Positions 26,748-37,954 of a DNA stretch of 64,000 bases are shown here, piece after piece. The translations under genes were made by a program, and so were the position numbers. The DNA comes from Burkholderia sp. SRS-W-2-2016 (GTDB lineage: Bacteria; Pseudomonadota; Gammaproteobacteria; Burkholderiales; Burkholderiaceae). Position 1 is the first letter of the stretch, and each line of letters opens with the position of its first letter. The stretch lies in contig NZ_MSDV01000018.1 of the NCBI RefSeq assembly GCF_001931485.1, forward strand, positions 1 to 64,000. The letters run 5' to 3'. Under the pieces are notes generated by a model. It saw nothing but the letters and a program-made list of their open reading frames with translations. It ran no database searches and was not told the origin of the DNA.

Positions 26748-27359
26748 TCAGTCTTGCGCCTTCAGGGGAGTGGAACCTTTGATGCCGCCCACGGCATGCA
26801 GCTGCGCGGGCTCTTCGAAATGTTTCGGATGCGTGTGCGTGGTCAGACGATCGACCAGCGCCATCACCAGTGCGGACACGAGGAAGGCGACGTGGATGAT
26901 CACCTGCCACATGATCGTGTGGGTCGAATTCTGGTCGGGGCTGATGAAGGTCTTCAGCAGATGGATCGACGAAATGCTGATCAGCGCCATGGAAAGCTTC
27001 ACTTTCAGCACGCCGGCGTTCACGTGATCGAGCCATTCCGGTTCGTCCGGATGGCCGTCGAGGCCGAGCCGCGACACGAATGTTTCATACCCGCCGATGA
27101 TCACCATGATCAGCAGGTTCGAGATCATCACCACGTCGATAAGGCCGAGCACGACCAGCATGATGTTGGTCTCGTCGAGCTTCATCGAGTCGGCGACCAG
27201 ATGCCAGACTTCCTTCAGGAACAGCACCACATAGACGCCCTGCGCGACGATCAGGCCGAGATAGAGCGGCACCTGGAGCCAGCGGCTCATGAATATGAGA
27301 TTGGGGAGCACGCGCATCGGGCGGCGCGGACGGGCGGCGGTGGGTCGCGAAGCGGACAT
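26748..27359 (-). CDS. UPF0114/TIGR00645 (YqhA-like) inner-membrane protein
   Basis: A 203-residue protein with three or four membrane segments (LIFMSRWLQVPLYLGLIVAQG, LVVLGLIDVVMISNLLIMVIIGG, IIHVAFLVSALVMAL) and the family-typical YETFVSRLGLDGH. The E. coli YqhA homologue has no established function. ATG 27359 begins the conserved part; an upstream extension is Arg/Pro-rich. Lies 51 bp downstream of the fumarase start region but in the same orientation, so it is read first and may be co-transcribed. Confidence 0.82.
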   Translation of the reverse strand: MSASRPTAARPRRPMRVLPNLIFMSRWLQVPLYLGLIVAQGVYVVLFLKEVWHLVADSMKLDETNIMLVVLGLIDVVMISNLLIMVIIGGYETFVSRLGLDGHPDEPEWLDHVNAGVLKVKLSMALISISSIHLLKTFISPDQNSTHTIMWQVIIHVAFLVSALVMALVDRLTTHTHPKHFEEPAQLHAVGGIKGSTPLKAQD

Positions 27360-27622
27360 AGGCAACGGTTTGATGAAGCGCGGATGACGGAACGTGGGCC
27401 AACGCGCCGGCGGCGCGTGGAACGGGCACGCGGCGGGAATGGATCGGTCGACCGCGCGAGCACGCTGCTCGACTGCGTATCCGACACGCAAACCCGGCGC
27501 CGACGACGCTGCGGCTCGCGGCCACCGTGGGCCGCGCGGCTCGCGTCAGGCGCGCTATTGTACAGCGTCGGTCGAAAATGCTGCCGGGCGGCCGGCAAGC
27601 GCGGGCGCAATGCCCGGCCGGC

Positions 27623-28525
27623 TCACGACGCGACCGGCGGCACGCGCCGCGCCTTCAGGCTCGCGAGCCCGATGCCGGCGACCACGCAGGCGAGCGCGAT
27701 GCCGTGCGCGAGCGTGGGCCGCTCGCCGAGAAAGACGATCCCGTAGAGCGCGGCGGCGACCGGCAACACCGCGCTGAACACGCCGGCGAGACTGCCCGGC
27801 ACGTGGCGGATGCCTTTCATCCACAGCCAGAACGAGAAGATGCTGGCCGACAGCCCGTACCACAGCACCAGCATCCACACGCTCGACGGCACCGCGCGAT
27901 AGTCGAACTGCGCGAGCGCGCCGGCGCCGAGCGGCAGCATCAGCAGCAGGCCGAACAGGTGCGTGTATGCGCAGATGTCGATCGGCGCGAGCGTTTGCGT
28001 GAGACGGCGCGACAGGATGATATAGAGCGACTCGCAGCCCACCGCGCCGAGCACCATCAGATTGCCGGCGAGCGAACTCGCGCCGGCCGCGGCGCTCGCA
28101 TCTTGCCCGCTATGCGCGAGATTGATCACGACCACGCCGGCGATCGCCAGTCCGATCGACGCGAGCGCGCGGCCATCCGGGCGCTCCTTGAGAATCAGCC
28201 ACGACAGCAGCGCGACCACCGCCGGAATCGTGCTGGTGATCACGCCGGCCGCGACCGCGCTGGTGCGGGCGACGCCGTTGAGCATCAGCAGCGTGAAGCC
28301 GAAGGTGCCGAACAGCGCCTGTAAAAACAGGTTGATCCATTCGTCGCGTTTGACGCGGCGCAGTTTGGCGATGCGCAACAGCGGCCACAGCACGGCCATC
28401 GCGATCACGAAACGCAGGAGCGCGAACAGCGGGACGGGGACGAAGGCGACGATCGATTTACCGATTCCGACATTGCTGCCGACGAGCAGCATCGAGGTAA
28501 TGAGGAGCAGGGCGTAACGATTCAA
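27623..28525 (-). CDS. EamA/DMT-family transporter
   Basis: A 300-residue protein of two five-helix EamA repeats (first repeat about 1-140, second 150-290), the RhaT/YdcZ-like drug/metabolite transporter fold, exporting amino acids, nucleosides or drugs. The start at 28525 is a TTG; the first in-frame ATG is ten codons later. No operon partner; divergent from acs. Confidence 0.83.
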   Translation of the reverse strand: MNRYALLLITSMLLVGSNVGIGKSIVAFVPVPLFALLRFVIAMAVLWPLLRIAKLRRVKRDEWINLFLQALFGTFGFTLLMLNGVARTSAVAAGVITSTIPAVVALLSWLILKERPDGRALASIGLAIAGVVVINLAHSGQDASAAAGASSLAGNLMVLGAVGCESLYIILSRRLTQTLAPIDICAYTHLFGLLLMLPLGAGALAQFDYRAVPSSVWMLVLWYGLSASIFSFWLWMKGIRHVPGSLAGVFSAVLPVAAALYGIVFLGERPTLAHGIALACVVAGIGLASLKARRVPPVAS

Positions 28526-28890
28526 GCTGGAATCCGGACGGCTAGTTCAGTTAGCATTGTAAGAGGCCGTGCCGGGCGGCGTAAGGGCGCGCCGCGGGTG
28601 TGCGGCAGGCCGCGCGCTCTAAGGGTTTTCGCTGGGGCGGCGAGCCGCGCTACGTAAGTGGCCGGTAAGTTGCACCGCTTATGTTTGAACATGAGTTTGA
28701 ATATGCTGCGCGGACCGCACTGCCGGTTCGCGCGGCGTGTACGGATGTTGCGACGCCGCATGACCCGGTCGGGCGGCGTCGCGAGGTGGGAGACAGCGCC
28801 GCTCGCGCACGAGCGGCGCGCACACGATAAGGCGCACGCGCAGCGCGCGCCGGCCAGGTTTTACGTTTCATCTTCACCAAGGGGTTGTCG
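28526..28890. other. Divergent intergenic region before acs
   Basis: 365 bp with GC-rich inverted-repeat-like stretches (GGCGCGCCG, GCGCGCGCC) and no gene. I could not resolve a sigma70 promoter with confidence. Short direct repeats GTTTGAACATGAGTTTGAAT (28683-28702) could be regulator sites. Confidence 0.35.
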
Positions 28891-30873
<1,983 letters not shown>

Positions 30874-30968
30874 GTGCGCCGAACGCTTCGGGTGCTTTGA
30901 GTACTTCGAGGAGAGGCGCTGGGTCAGGCCTCTCGTGCGGATGGCCGGCGTGAACAGGTCGCTGTTGC

Positions 30969-30995
30969 AAGCGGCCCATTTCACCCGGGCCGCTT
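30969..30995 (+). terminator. Weak hairpin after acsA
   Basis: AAGCGGCC (30969-30976) pairs with GGCCGCTT (30988-30995) but has no T-run; a GAGAGGC/GCCTCTC hairpin lies at 30911-30934. The acsA transcript may partly read on into the symporter genes. Confidence 0.4.
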
Positions 30996-31127
30996 CAATG
31001 CCTGCCGCACGGCACTCTGCATGGCCTTCGTTATCGTGTGCCGCAAGGCCTTACCAAGACCTCGCTCATCCGGCTGCGCGCGGACAATCCCGATTGCCTG
31101 CCCGAGGTCTTTTTGATAAATAGGCGC

Positions 31128-31556
31128 ATGGCCGCGCCTCATCCTTCCTCCCGCGCTACGTTGAACCCCGCGCCCGAACCGCCTCCGGTCTCGGCGGCGA
31201 TGGCGCTCGCGCATCGCAAGTACTGGCGTTTCAATCTCGCGCTGATCGCGACGTTGATGACGATCGGCTTCATCGTGTCGTTCGTCGTGCCGCTGCTGGC
31301 GCCGTCGCTCGATCCGATACGGATCGGCGGCTTCAGGCTGCCGTTCTATTTCGGCGCGCAGGGCGCGATCCTGATCTACCTCGCGTTGATCGTCGTCTAT
31401 ATCGTGCTAATGCAGCGCGCCGACCGGCAGTTGCAGCGCGCGTTCGAAGCGGATGCGCCGCGCGACGCGGCAGCCGATGGCAGCGGCTCCACCGTGGCGG
31501 ATTCGACGATAGCCGGCAACGTCGATGCCGGCGCGCAGTCCGCGCGCGGACGCTGA
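31128..31556 (+). CDS. DUF4212 small membrane subunit of a solute symporter
   Basis: A 142-residue protein with two hydrophobic helices (LALIATLMTIGFIVSFVVPLL and GAILIYLALIVVYIVLM) and the YWRFNLALI start of DUF4212. DUF4212 proteins are the small partners of a branch of sodium/solute symporters. It ends 3 bp before the large subunit start (31560). The C-terminal 35 residues are Ala/Asp-rich and variable. Confidence 0.87.
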   Translation: MAAPHPSSRATLNPAPEPPPVSAAMALAHRKYWRFNLALIATLMTIGFIVSFVVPLLAPSLDPIRIGGFRLPFYFGAQGAILIYLALIVVYIVLMQRADRQLQRAFEADAPRDAAADGSGSTVADSTIAGNVDAGAQSARGR

Positions 31557-31559
31557 CCG

Positions 31560-33578
31560 ATGAAGCTCACGCATCGGCTGATCCGCTCATACGCGTTCTA
31601 TACGCTCGGCTTCCTGCTGTTCGTCTATGTGATGTGGCGCATCGAGCGCAGCACCGGACCTGGGGTGTGGATCGGCTATGTGTTCCTGTTCGTGCCGATC
31701 GCGGTGTACGCGGTGATCGGCGTGCTGTCGCGTACCTCCGATCTCGTCGAATACTACGTGGCCGGGCGGCGCGTGCCGTCGGCGTTCAATGGGATGGCGA
31801 CCGCGGCGGACTGGTTGTCGGCCGCGTCGTTTATCGGCCTCGCCGGGTCGATCTACGTGACCGGCTACGACGGCCTCGCGTATCTGATGGGCTGGACCGG
31901 CGGCTATTGCCTCGTCGCGTTCCTGCTCGCGCCGTACGTGCGCAAGCTCGCGCGCTACACGATTCCCGATTTTCTCGGCACGCGCTTTTCGAGCAACGCG
32001 GTGCGCGGGCTCGCCGCGCTGGCCGCGATCCTGTGCTCGTTCGTCTATCTGGTCGCGCAGATCCAGGGCGTCGGGCTGATCGCGACGCGCTTTATCGGCG
32101 TCGATTTCGCGATCGGGATTTTCTGCGGGCTCGCGGGGATTCTCGTGTGTTCGTTTCTCGGCGGCATGCGCGCGGTTACGTGGACCCAGGTCGCGCAGTA
32201 CATCATCCTGATCGCGGCGATTCTGATCCCTGTATCGATGATCGCGCACAAGGACGGTCTCGGCTGGGTGCCGCAACTCAATTACGGCCGCCTGATGGAG
32301 CGCATGGAAGCGCTCGAAAAGCAGGTGCGCGACGCGCCGCTCGAGGAGCGCGTGCGTGACGACTATCGACGCCGCGCCGCGCTGATGCAGATGCGCATCG
32401 ATACGTTGCCGCAATCGTACGTCGATCAGAAGCAGCGTCTCACTACTGAAGTCGCCGATCTGCGCCGCCACAACGGCCCGTTGCGCGAGATCAAGGAACG
32501 CGAGCGCGCGCTCGAACAGTTTCCGCACGATGCGTCGGCCGCGCAGATCGTCTGGACCCAGCAGCGCGACGAGATGCTGATGCGCGCGACCGCGCCGGTG
32601 CCGATGCACGAGCCGTTCCCCGCGGTCGGCGACGAAGACCGCAGCACCCATACGCGCAATTTCCTGTCGCTGCTGCTGTGTCTGTCGCTTGGTACCGCGA
32701 GCCTGCCGCACATCCTGACGCGCTATAACACGACGACCTCGGTCGCGTCCGCGCGTCGCTCGGTCGGCTGGACGCTGTTTTTCGTCGCGCTGTTCTATCT
32801 GACGGTGCCGGTGCTGGCGGTGCTGATCAAGTTCGAGATTCTGACCAACCTGGTCGGTCATCACTTCGCCGATCTGCCGCAATGGCTGATGCAATGGCGC
32901 AAGGTCGAGCCGAGCCTGATCAGCCTCGCCGATACCAATGGCGACGGCATCGTGCGCTGGAGCGAGATCCAGATGCAGCCGGATATGGTGGTGCTCGCGG
33001 CGCCCGAGATCGCGGGGCTGCCGTATGTGATGTCGGGGCTGATCGCGGCGGGGGCGTTGGCGGCGGCGCTGTCGACCGCGGACGGGTTGTTGCTGACGAT
33101 TGCCAATGCGCTATCGCACGACGTGTACTACCACATGGTCGATCCGAATGCGTCGAGTCAGCGGCGCGTGACGATCTCGAAGATTCTGCTGCTGGGGGTG
33201 GCGCTGTTTGCGTCGTATGTCGCGTCGCTGAATACCGGGAACATTCTGTTTCTGGTCGGCGCGGCGTTTTCGCTGGCGGCGTCGAGTCTGTTTCCGGTGC
33301 TGGTGCTCGGCGTGTTCTGGAAGCGAACGACGCGGCTCGGCGCGGTGGCGGGGATGGTCGCGGGGCTGGTCGTGTGTATCTACTACATCGTGTCGACGTA
33401 TCCGTTCTTTACGCAGATGACGGGTTTCACGGGGCCGCGCTGGTTCGGGATCGAGCCGATCAGTTCAGGAGTGTTCGGGGTGCCGGCGGGGTTTCTGGTT
33501 GCGATCGGGGTGAGTCTGTTCGATCGGAAGGCGGATGCTTATACGATGGCGCTGGTGGATTATATTCGGCATCCGTAG
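31560..33578 (+). CDS. Sodium:solute symporter, acetate-permease-like (SSS family)
   Basis: A 672-residue symporter with about 13 membrane segments, similar in type to the ActP/VC_2705 cation-acetate group. It follows its DUF4212 partner and lies downstream of acsA, which supports acetate or short-chain acid uptake. Two oddities: a hydrophilic coiled-coil-like insert at about residues 245-345 (heptads such as MEALEKQV, LTTEVADLRRHNGPLREIKERERAL), and a perfect EF-hand-like loop, D458-x-N460-x-D462-G...E469, between helices. Both may be regulatory. Confidence 0.88.
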   Translation: MKLTHRLIRSYAFYTLGFLLFVYVMWRIERSTGPGVWIGYVFLFVPIAVYAVIGVLSRTSDLVEYYVAGRRVPSAFNGMATAADWLSAASFIGLAGSIYVTGYDGLAYLMGWTGGYCLVAFLLAPYVRKLARYTIPDFLGTRFSSNAVRGLAALAAILCSFVYLVAQIQGVGLIATRFIGVDFAIGIFCGLAGILVCSFLGGMRAVTWTQVAQYIILIAAILIPVSMIAHKDGLGWVPQLNYGRLMERMEALEKQVRDAPLEERVRDDYRRRAALMQMRIDTLPQSYVDQKQRLTTEVADLRRHNGPLREIKERERALEQFPHDASAAQIVWTQQRDEMLMRATAPVPMHEPFPAVGDEDRSTHTRNFLSLLLCLSLGTASLPHILTRYNTTTSVASARRSVGWTLFFVALFYLTVPVLAVLIKFEILTNLVGHHFADLPQWLMQWRKVEPSLISLADTNGDGIVRWSEIQMQPDMVVLAAPEIAGLPYVMSGLIAAGALAAALSTADGLLLTIANALSHDVYYHMVDPNASSQRRVTISKILLLGVALFASYVASLNTGNILFLVGAAFSLAASSLFPVLVLGVFWKRTTRLGAVAGMVAGLVVCIYYIVSTYPFFTQMTGFTGPRWFGIEPISSGVFGVPAGFLVAIGVSLFDRKADAYTMALVDYIRHP

Positions 33579-33605
33579 GGGCGCCGGGAATGCCGCGACC
33601 AAAAC

Positions 33606-33643
33606 AAAAATCCCCGTAAGTCGTTGACCATACGGGGATTTTT
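33606..33643. terminator. Bidirectional terminator between symporter and tRNA-Ser
   Basis: AAAAATCCCCGTA (33606-33618) pairs with TACGGGGATTTTT (33631-33643). It serves the symporter gene on the plus strand and the tRNA on the minus strand. Confidence 0.85.
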
Positions 33644-33656
33644 TGCGAATTCGTTC

Positions 33657-33747
33657 TGGCGGAGAGAGGGGGATTCGAACCCCCGATAGGTTATTAACCT
33701 ATACACGCTTTCCAGGCGTGCGACTTAAACCACTCATCCATCTCTCC
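33657..33747 (-). tRNA. tRNA-Ser (GGA anticodon)
   Basis: On the minus strand the acceptor stem GGAGAGA pairs with TCTCTCC, with a G discriminator and an encoded CCA at 33659-33657. The anticodon stem is CACGC/GCGTG with loop CTGGAAA, giving anticodon GGA (serine UCC/UCU). A long variable arm (TATAGGTTAATAACCTATC, 7-bp stem) is typical of tRNA-Ser, followed by the T-arm GGGGGTTCGAATCCCCC. Confidence 0.95.
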
Positions 33748-33824
33748 GCGAAGGAGGCGAATTATAGCAAACTTCGCGCCGTCCGCCAGACCCGGCTTAC
33801 CGGAATCCGCAACACCGCCGAACC

Positions 33825-34742
33825 TCACACCCCCAATCCCCGCAAATTCCCCACCTGCCGCCCCAATTCCTCGGCCCGTCGATAAACCGCCTGCATCAGC
33901 AACACCGCGCCTCTAGGCGGCGGCGAGAACTTCGAATAGACGAACGTCGAAATCATCTCGAGGTCCTCGACCAGCGGCCGCACCACACAACCGACCCCGC
34001 CCGCCGCGAACTCATCGACGATCGTCAGTCCCAGTCCGCCTTGCACCAACGCCAGAGCCTGATCGGCGCGCGTCACATCGACCACCGAATTCAGCTCGAC
34101 ATCGGCCTGCTGGCACGCGCGCACGATCACCGTGCCGAACGGAATATCGCGCCGAAAAAGAATCATCGGCTGCTTCTCGAGATCGGCGAGCGCGATGCGC
34201 TTTTTCGCGCTCAGCGGATGACCAGCCGGCATCGCGCAGACCATCCGCCCGCGCATGAACGGCACCACCTCGAGATGCTCGTGCTCGATCGGCACCGAAG
34301 TGACCGCCACATCGACGGCCTTGCTCAGCACCTCTAGCGGCATGTCGGCCATCAGCGTCGTATGCCAGTCGATCCGCAGTTTCGGCATGCTGCGCTTCAA
34401 TTCGACGATCGCGGGCGCGACGATCGAGGGCCCCAACGACGGGCTGCACGCAACCCGCAACAAACTCGCCGGTCCGAGCGCGAGCGCGCGCGCGAATTCG
34501 TCGACCCGCAACGCCGACTGATACACCTGCTCGACCTCGCGAAACAGCGCCTGCGCCTCGGCGGTCGGAATCAGCCGGCCCTTCGTGCGCTCGAACAGTC
34601 GCAGCCCCAGCGTGGTTTCCGTATGCGAGACCAGTTTGCTGACCGCCGGCTGCGACACGTACAGCATTTTCGCGGCCGCGTTGATCGAGCCGGTCAGCAT
34701 CACCGCCCGAAACACCTCCATTTGCCGCAGCTTGAAACGCAT
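33825..34742 (-). CDS. LysR-family regulator (catabolic cluster)
   Basis: A 305-residue LysR protein starting MRFKLRQMEVFRAVMLTGSINAAAKMLYVSQPAVSKLVSHTE, with the wHTH at residues 1-60. It is divergent from the MFS-SDR-TIM-amidohydrolase cluster and is its likely effector-dependent regulator. ATG 34742 begins the conserved N-terminus; the frame is open 12 codons further. Effector unknown. Confidence 0.9.
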   Translation of the reverse strand: MRFKLRQMEVFRAVMLTGSINAAAKMLYVSQPAVSKLVSHTETTLGLRLFERTKGRLIPTAEAQALFREVEQVYQSALRVDEFARALALGPASLLRVACSPSLGPSIVAPAIVELKRSMPKLRIDWHTTLMADMPLEVLSKAVDVAVTSVPIEHEHLEVVPFMRGRMVCAMPAGHPLSAKKRIALADLEKQPMILFRRDIPFGTVIVRACQQADVELNSVVDVTRADQALALVQGGLGLTIVDEFAAGGVGCVVRPLVEDLEMISTFVYSKFSPPPRGAVLLMQAVYRRAEELGRQVGNLRGLGV

Positions 34743-34949
34743 CGGTCCTCCACCAGCCCCGGTCGGGCGATTAACCAAAAGTTATAGGTTAGCTGAAACT
34801 CGGCATACGACAGCAGCGCGACAACTCCCTAGTATTTCGATCAGGCCACGGCGAGCCTGGCGAACACCTTCGTGAGCACATGCGCAAACACATTCACGCG
34901 CGCATTCACACCCCCCGCCGCGAGCCGTAAAAAACACTCTGGAGACAGC

Positions 34950-36299
34950 ATGAACCGGATCTATCCGCCAGCCAGCGTCGACGCGCAGTCGGCCGCGTCC
35001 GCGTCGTCCGCCGTACGCACGCGAGCACGTTTCGGCATCCTCACGTTGCTCGCGATCGGCACGATGATCAACTACCTCGATCGCAGCGTCGCCGGTATCG
35101 CCGCGCCTTCGATGGCGCATGAACTCGGCCTGACGCCCGCGTTGATCGGCGTGATCTTTTCGGCTTTTTCGTGGACCTATACCGCGTCGCAGATTCCCGG
35201 CGGCATCCTGCTCGACCGGATCGGCACGCGCTGGACCTACTTCTTCGCGTTGACGCTGTGGTCGCTGTTCACCGGGCTGCAAGGTCTCGCGACCGGCTTC
35301 GTGTCGCTGCTGATCATGCGTCTGCTGATCGGCGCGGCCGAAGCGCCGTGCTTCCCGACCAACAGCCGCGTCGTCGCGATCTGGTTTCCGCAAAGCGAGC
35401 GGGCGCGCGCGACCGGCGTCTATACGTTCGCCGAGTATGTCGGCCTCGCGTTTCTGAGCCCGCTGCTGTTCTGGTTCGAGCAGCGCTACGGCTGGCGCGC
35501 GTTGTTCGGCACGGTCGGCGCCGTGGGCATCGTGTTCGGCGCGGTGTGGTTGATGCGCTTTCGCGAGCCGCATCAGTCGAAGTCGGCCAATCGCGCCGAA
35601 CTCGAATACATCGCGAGCGGCGGCGGAGTGGTCGACGGCAGTCGCGACGTCACGCGTTTTCGCTGGTCGGATATCGGCGCGCTGCTGCGTCAGCGCAGCA
35701 TGCTCGGCATCTGCATCGGCCAGTTCGCGTGCAACTCGACCAACGTGTTCTTTCTGACGTGGTTCCCGACCTACCTCGCCACCGAGCGGCACATGCCGTG
35801 GCTGAAGGTCGGCATGGTCGCGGTACTGCCGTTCATCGCGGCGTCGGTCGGCACGCTCAGCGGCGGCTGGATTTCCGACGCGATGCTGCGGCGCGGCTTC
35901 TCGCTGAACTGGTCGCGCAAGCTGCCGGTGATCGCGGGTCTGCTCGGCGCGTCGAGCATCGCGCTCGCGAACTACGTCGACTCGATCGCCGCGGTGATCG
36001 CGATCCTGTGCATCGCCTATTTCGCGCAGGGCATGTCGGCGCTCGCATGGATGATCGTCTCGGACATCGCGCCGAAGGGTCTGCTCGGCCTGAGCGGTGG
36101 TCTGTTCAATCTGTTCGCGAACGCGGCCGGCATCGTCACGCCGCTGGTGATCGGGCTGATCGTCGGCGCAACCGGCTCGTTCGTCTATGCGCTCGCGTTC
36201 ATCTCGGCGGTGACGCTGCTCGGCGCGCTGTCGTATCTGCTCGTCGTCGGCGACATCAAGCGGATCGTGCTGCGCAGCGCCGATCTCTCCCGCAACTGA
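34950..36299 (+). CDS. MFS transporter, anion:cation symporter type
   Basis: A 449-residue twelve-helix MFS protein of the ACS family (hexuronate, tartrate, phthalate and sugar-acid importers): N-terminal MINYLDRSVAGIAAPSM, DRIGTRW between helices, and central loop RFREPHQSKSANRAEL. ATG 34950 follows GGAGA. It is the first gene of the LysR-flanked cluster and probably imports an organic acid substrate of the downstream enzymes. Confidence 0.88.
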   Translation: MNRIYPPASVDAQSAASASSAVRTRARFGILTLLAIGTMINYLDRSVAGIAAPSMAHELGLTPALIGVIFSAFSWTYTASQIPGGILLDRIGTRWTYFFALTLWSLFTGLQGLATGFVSLLIMRLLIGAAEAPCFPTNSRVVAIWFPQSERARATGVYTFAEYVGLAFLSPLLFWFEQRYGWRALFGTVGAVGIVFGAVWLMRFREPHQSKSANRAELEYIASGGGVVDGSRDVTRFRWSDIGALLRQRSMLGICIGQFACNSTNVFFLTWFPTYLATERHMPWLKVGMVAVLPFIAASVGTLSGGWISDAMLRRGFSLNWSRKLPVIAGLLGASSIALANYVDSIAAVIAILCIAYFAQGMSALAWMIVSDIAPKGLLGLSGGLFNLFANAAGIVTPLVIGLIVGATGSFVYALAFISAVTLLGALSYLLVVGDIKRIVLRSADLSRN

Positions 36300-36320
36300 T
36301 ATTCCAAGGAAAGCTTCTCA

Positions 36321-37061
36321 ATGACTCATTCTCTCGACGGCCAGGTCGCGATCGTTACCGGCGCGGCGCGCGGCATCGGTCTCGGCATCGCGCGAACCCT
36401 GAAGGCAGCCGGCGCGCGCGTCGCGCTGTGGGATCTGAACGTGCGCGAGTTCGACTCGCGCGATGCGCGGTTCGAACCCGATCATCTGCAAGCGGTGGAC
36501 GTTTCGTCCTACGAAGCAGTCGAGCGCGCATTCGCGGCGACCGTCGATGCGCTGGGCCACGTCGACATTCTGGTGAACAACGCGGGCATCAACGGCCCGG
36601 TCGCGCCGAGCTGGGAATACCCGGTCGATACCTGGCAGCGGGTGCTGGACGTGGACCTGAACAGCGTGTTCTACGGCTGCCGCGTCGCGATCCCGCATAT
36701 GCGCGCACGCGGCGGTGGACGTATCGTCAACGTCGCATCGATCGCGGGCAAGGAAGGGGTGCAGTACATTTCCGCGTACTCGGCGGCGAAGGCCGGCGTG
36801 ATCGCGTTCACGAAGTCGGCGGCGAAAGAACTCGCGCGCGACAACGTGCTGATCAATTGCGTCGCGCCCGCGATGGTCGAAACGGAACTGATGCAGGAGA
36901 TGTCGGCGCAGCACATCGACGCGAGCAAGGCCAAGATCCCGATGGGCCGTTTTCTGCAGATCGAGGAGGTCGGCAACATGGTCAGCTGGATCGTCAGCCC
37001 GGCGTGCAGCTTCACGACCGGCTTCACGTTCGACCTGACGGGCGGGAGGGCCACGTATTGA
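36321..37061 (+). CDS. Short-chain dehydrogenase/reductase (SDR)
   Basis: A 246-residue classical SDR: TGAARGIGLG, NNAGING, catalytic Ser (ASIAGKEG) and YSAAK. It starts 21 bp after the MFS gene with AAGGAAA upstream, and its last codon overlaps the next gene. Probably oxidises or reduces a hydroxyacid or sugar acid imported by the MFS protein. Specific substrate unknown. Confidence 0.88.
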   Translation: MTHSLDGQVAIVTGAARGIGLGIARTLKAAGARVALWDLNVREFDSRDARFEPDHLQAVDVSSYEAVERAFAATVDALGHVDILVNNAGINGPVAPSWEYPVDTWQRVLDVDLNSVFYGCRVAIPHMRARGGGRIVNVASIAGKEGVQYISAYSAAKAGVIAFTKSAAKELARDNVLINCVAPAMVETELMQEMSAQHIDASKAKIPMGRFLQIEEVGNMVSWIVSPACSFTTGFTFDLTGGRATY

Positions 37062-37954
37062 AGCCCGCTCTCGGCACCGCGCGGCCGCTGGCGCTCGCGC
37101 ATCTGACCGCGCTTGACGTCGAGCCAGTGCAATGGGTGCGCGCGGCGGCGCGGGCCGGTTTCGCCGCGGTCGGGCTGCGTTTGTATCCGGCCACAGAGGG
37201 CGGCATCGCGTACCTGAGCGCGCCCGGCAGCGAAGCGCATCGCGCGCTGCGCGATACGTTGGCGGGGGAGGGACTCGTGGTCCACGATGTCGAATTCGTG
37301 CCGGTCGTGCCCGAACTCGATCCTGCTTCGTTGTCCGGATTATTCGAGGCGGCAGCATCGCTCGGCGCGCGCTGCGTGAGCGTATCGGGCGACGACCCGG
37401 ATAGCGCGCGGCTCGCGGTCAAGCTCGCGGAACTGGCCGAACGCGCGCAACCGTTCGGTCTGCGTATCGATCTCGAGTTCATGCGCTGGCGGCACGTCGG
37501 CTCGCTCGCGCAGGCCCGCGCGGTGATCGCGCGCGCGGCTCATTCGAATCTCGCGCTGCTGGTCGATGCGTTGCATCTGTCGCGCTCGGGCGGCACGCCG
37601 GACGACATCGCGGCGTTGCCGCCGGCGGCAATCGGCGCCGTGCAGTTGTGCGACGCGCCCGCGCTGCAGCCCGAGACCGACGACGATGCGATCCGCGAGG
37701 CGCGCATGAACCGGATGGCGCCCGGCGCCGGCGCGCTGCCTCTGGACGCGTTGCTGCGCGCGGTGTCGCCCGAGGTCGCGCTGAGTGTCGAAATGCCGAT
37801 GCCGTCGCTGCCGCTCGATGCGCGCCTCGAACTTGCGTATCGTTCGGCGCATCGCGTCGTCGAGCGCGCGGCGCTTGCGATGCCGGCTACCATATCGAAC
37901 ACCACGCCTATCACTTGCACAGCACCCGCAACGAACTGGACCGCCACGCCATGA
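37058..37954 (+). CDS. TIM-barrel sugar-phosphate isomerase/epimerase-like protein
   Basis: A 298-residue xylose-isomerase-like TIM barrel (residues about 10-270; metal-site candidates in DLEFMRW, LLVDALHLSR, VQLCDAP and SVEMPMP). The start is a TTG whose last two bases begin the SDR stop codon (TTGA overlap); GGGAGGG 8 bp upstream supports it. The gene overlaps the next start by four bases. Possible isomerase, epimerase or 3-dehydroshikimate dehydratase-like enzyme; cannot decide. The C-terminal 25 residues (ISNTTPITC...) look non-conserved. Confidence 0.75.
   Translation: MKPALGTARPLALAHLTALDVEPVQWVRAAARAGFAAVGLRLYPATEGGIAYLSAPGSEAHRALRDTLAGEGLVVHDVEFVPVVPELDPASLSGLFEAAASLGARCVSVSGDDPDSARLAVKLAELAERAQPFGLRIDLEFMRWRHVGSLAQARAVIARAAHSNLALLVDALHLSRSGGTPDDIAALPPAAIGAVQLCDAPALQPETDDDAIREARMNRMAPGAGALPLDALLRAVSPEVALSVEMPMPSLPLDARLELAYRSAHRVVERAALAMPATISNTTPITCTAPATNWTATP

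Noticed and set aside
35171..37057. 629-codon upstream extension of the TIM-barrel gene
   Set aside because: It is an out-of-frame reading of the MFS and SDR genes; the TTG at 37058 with GGGAGGG is the natural start.
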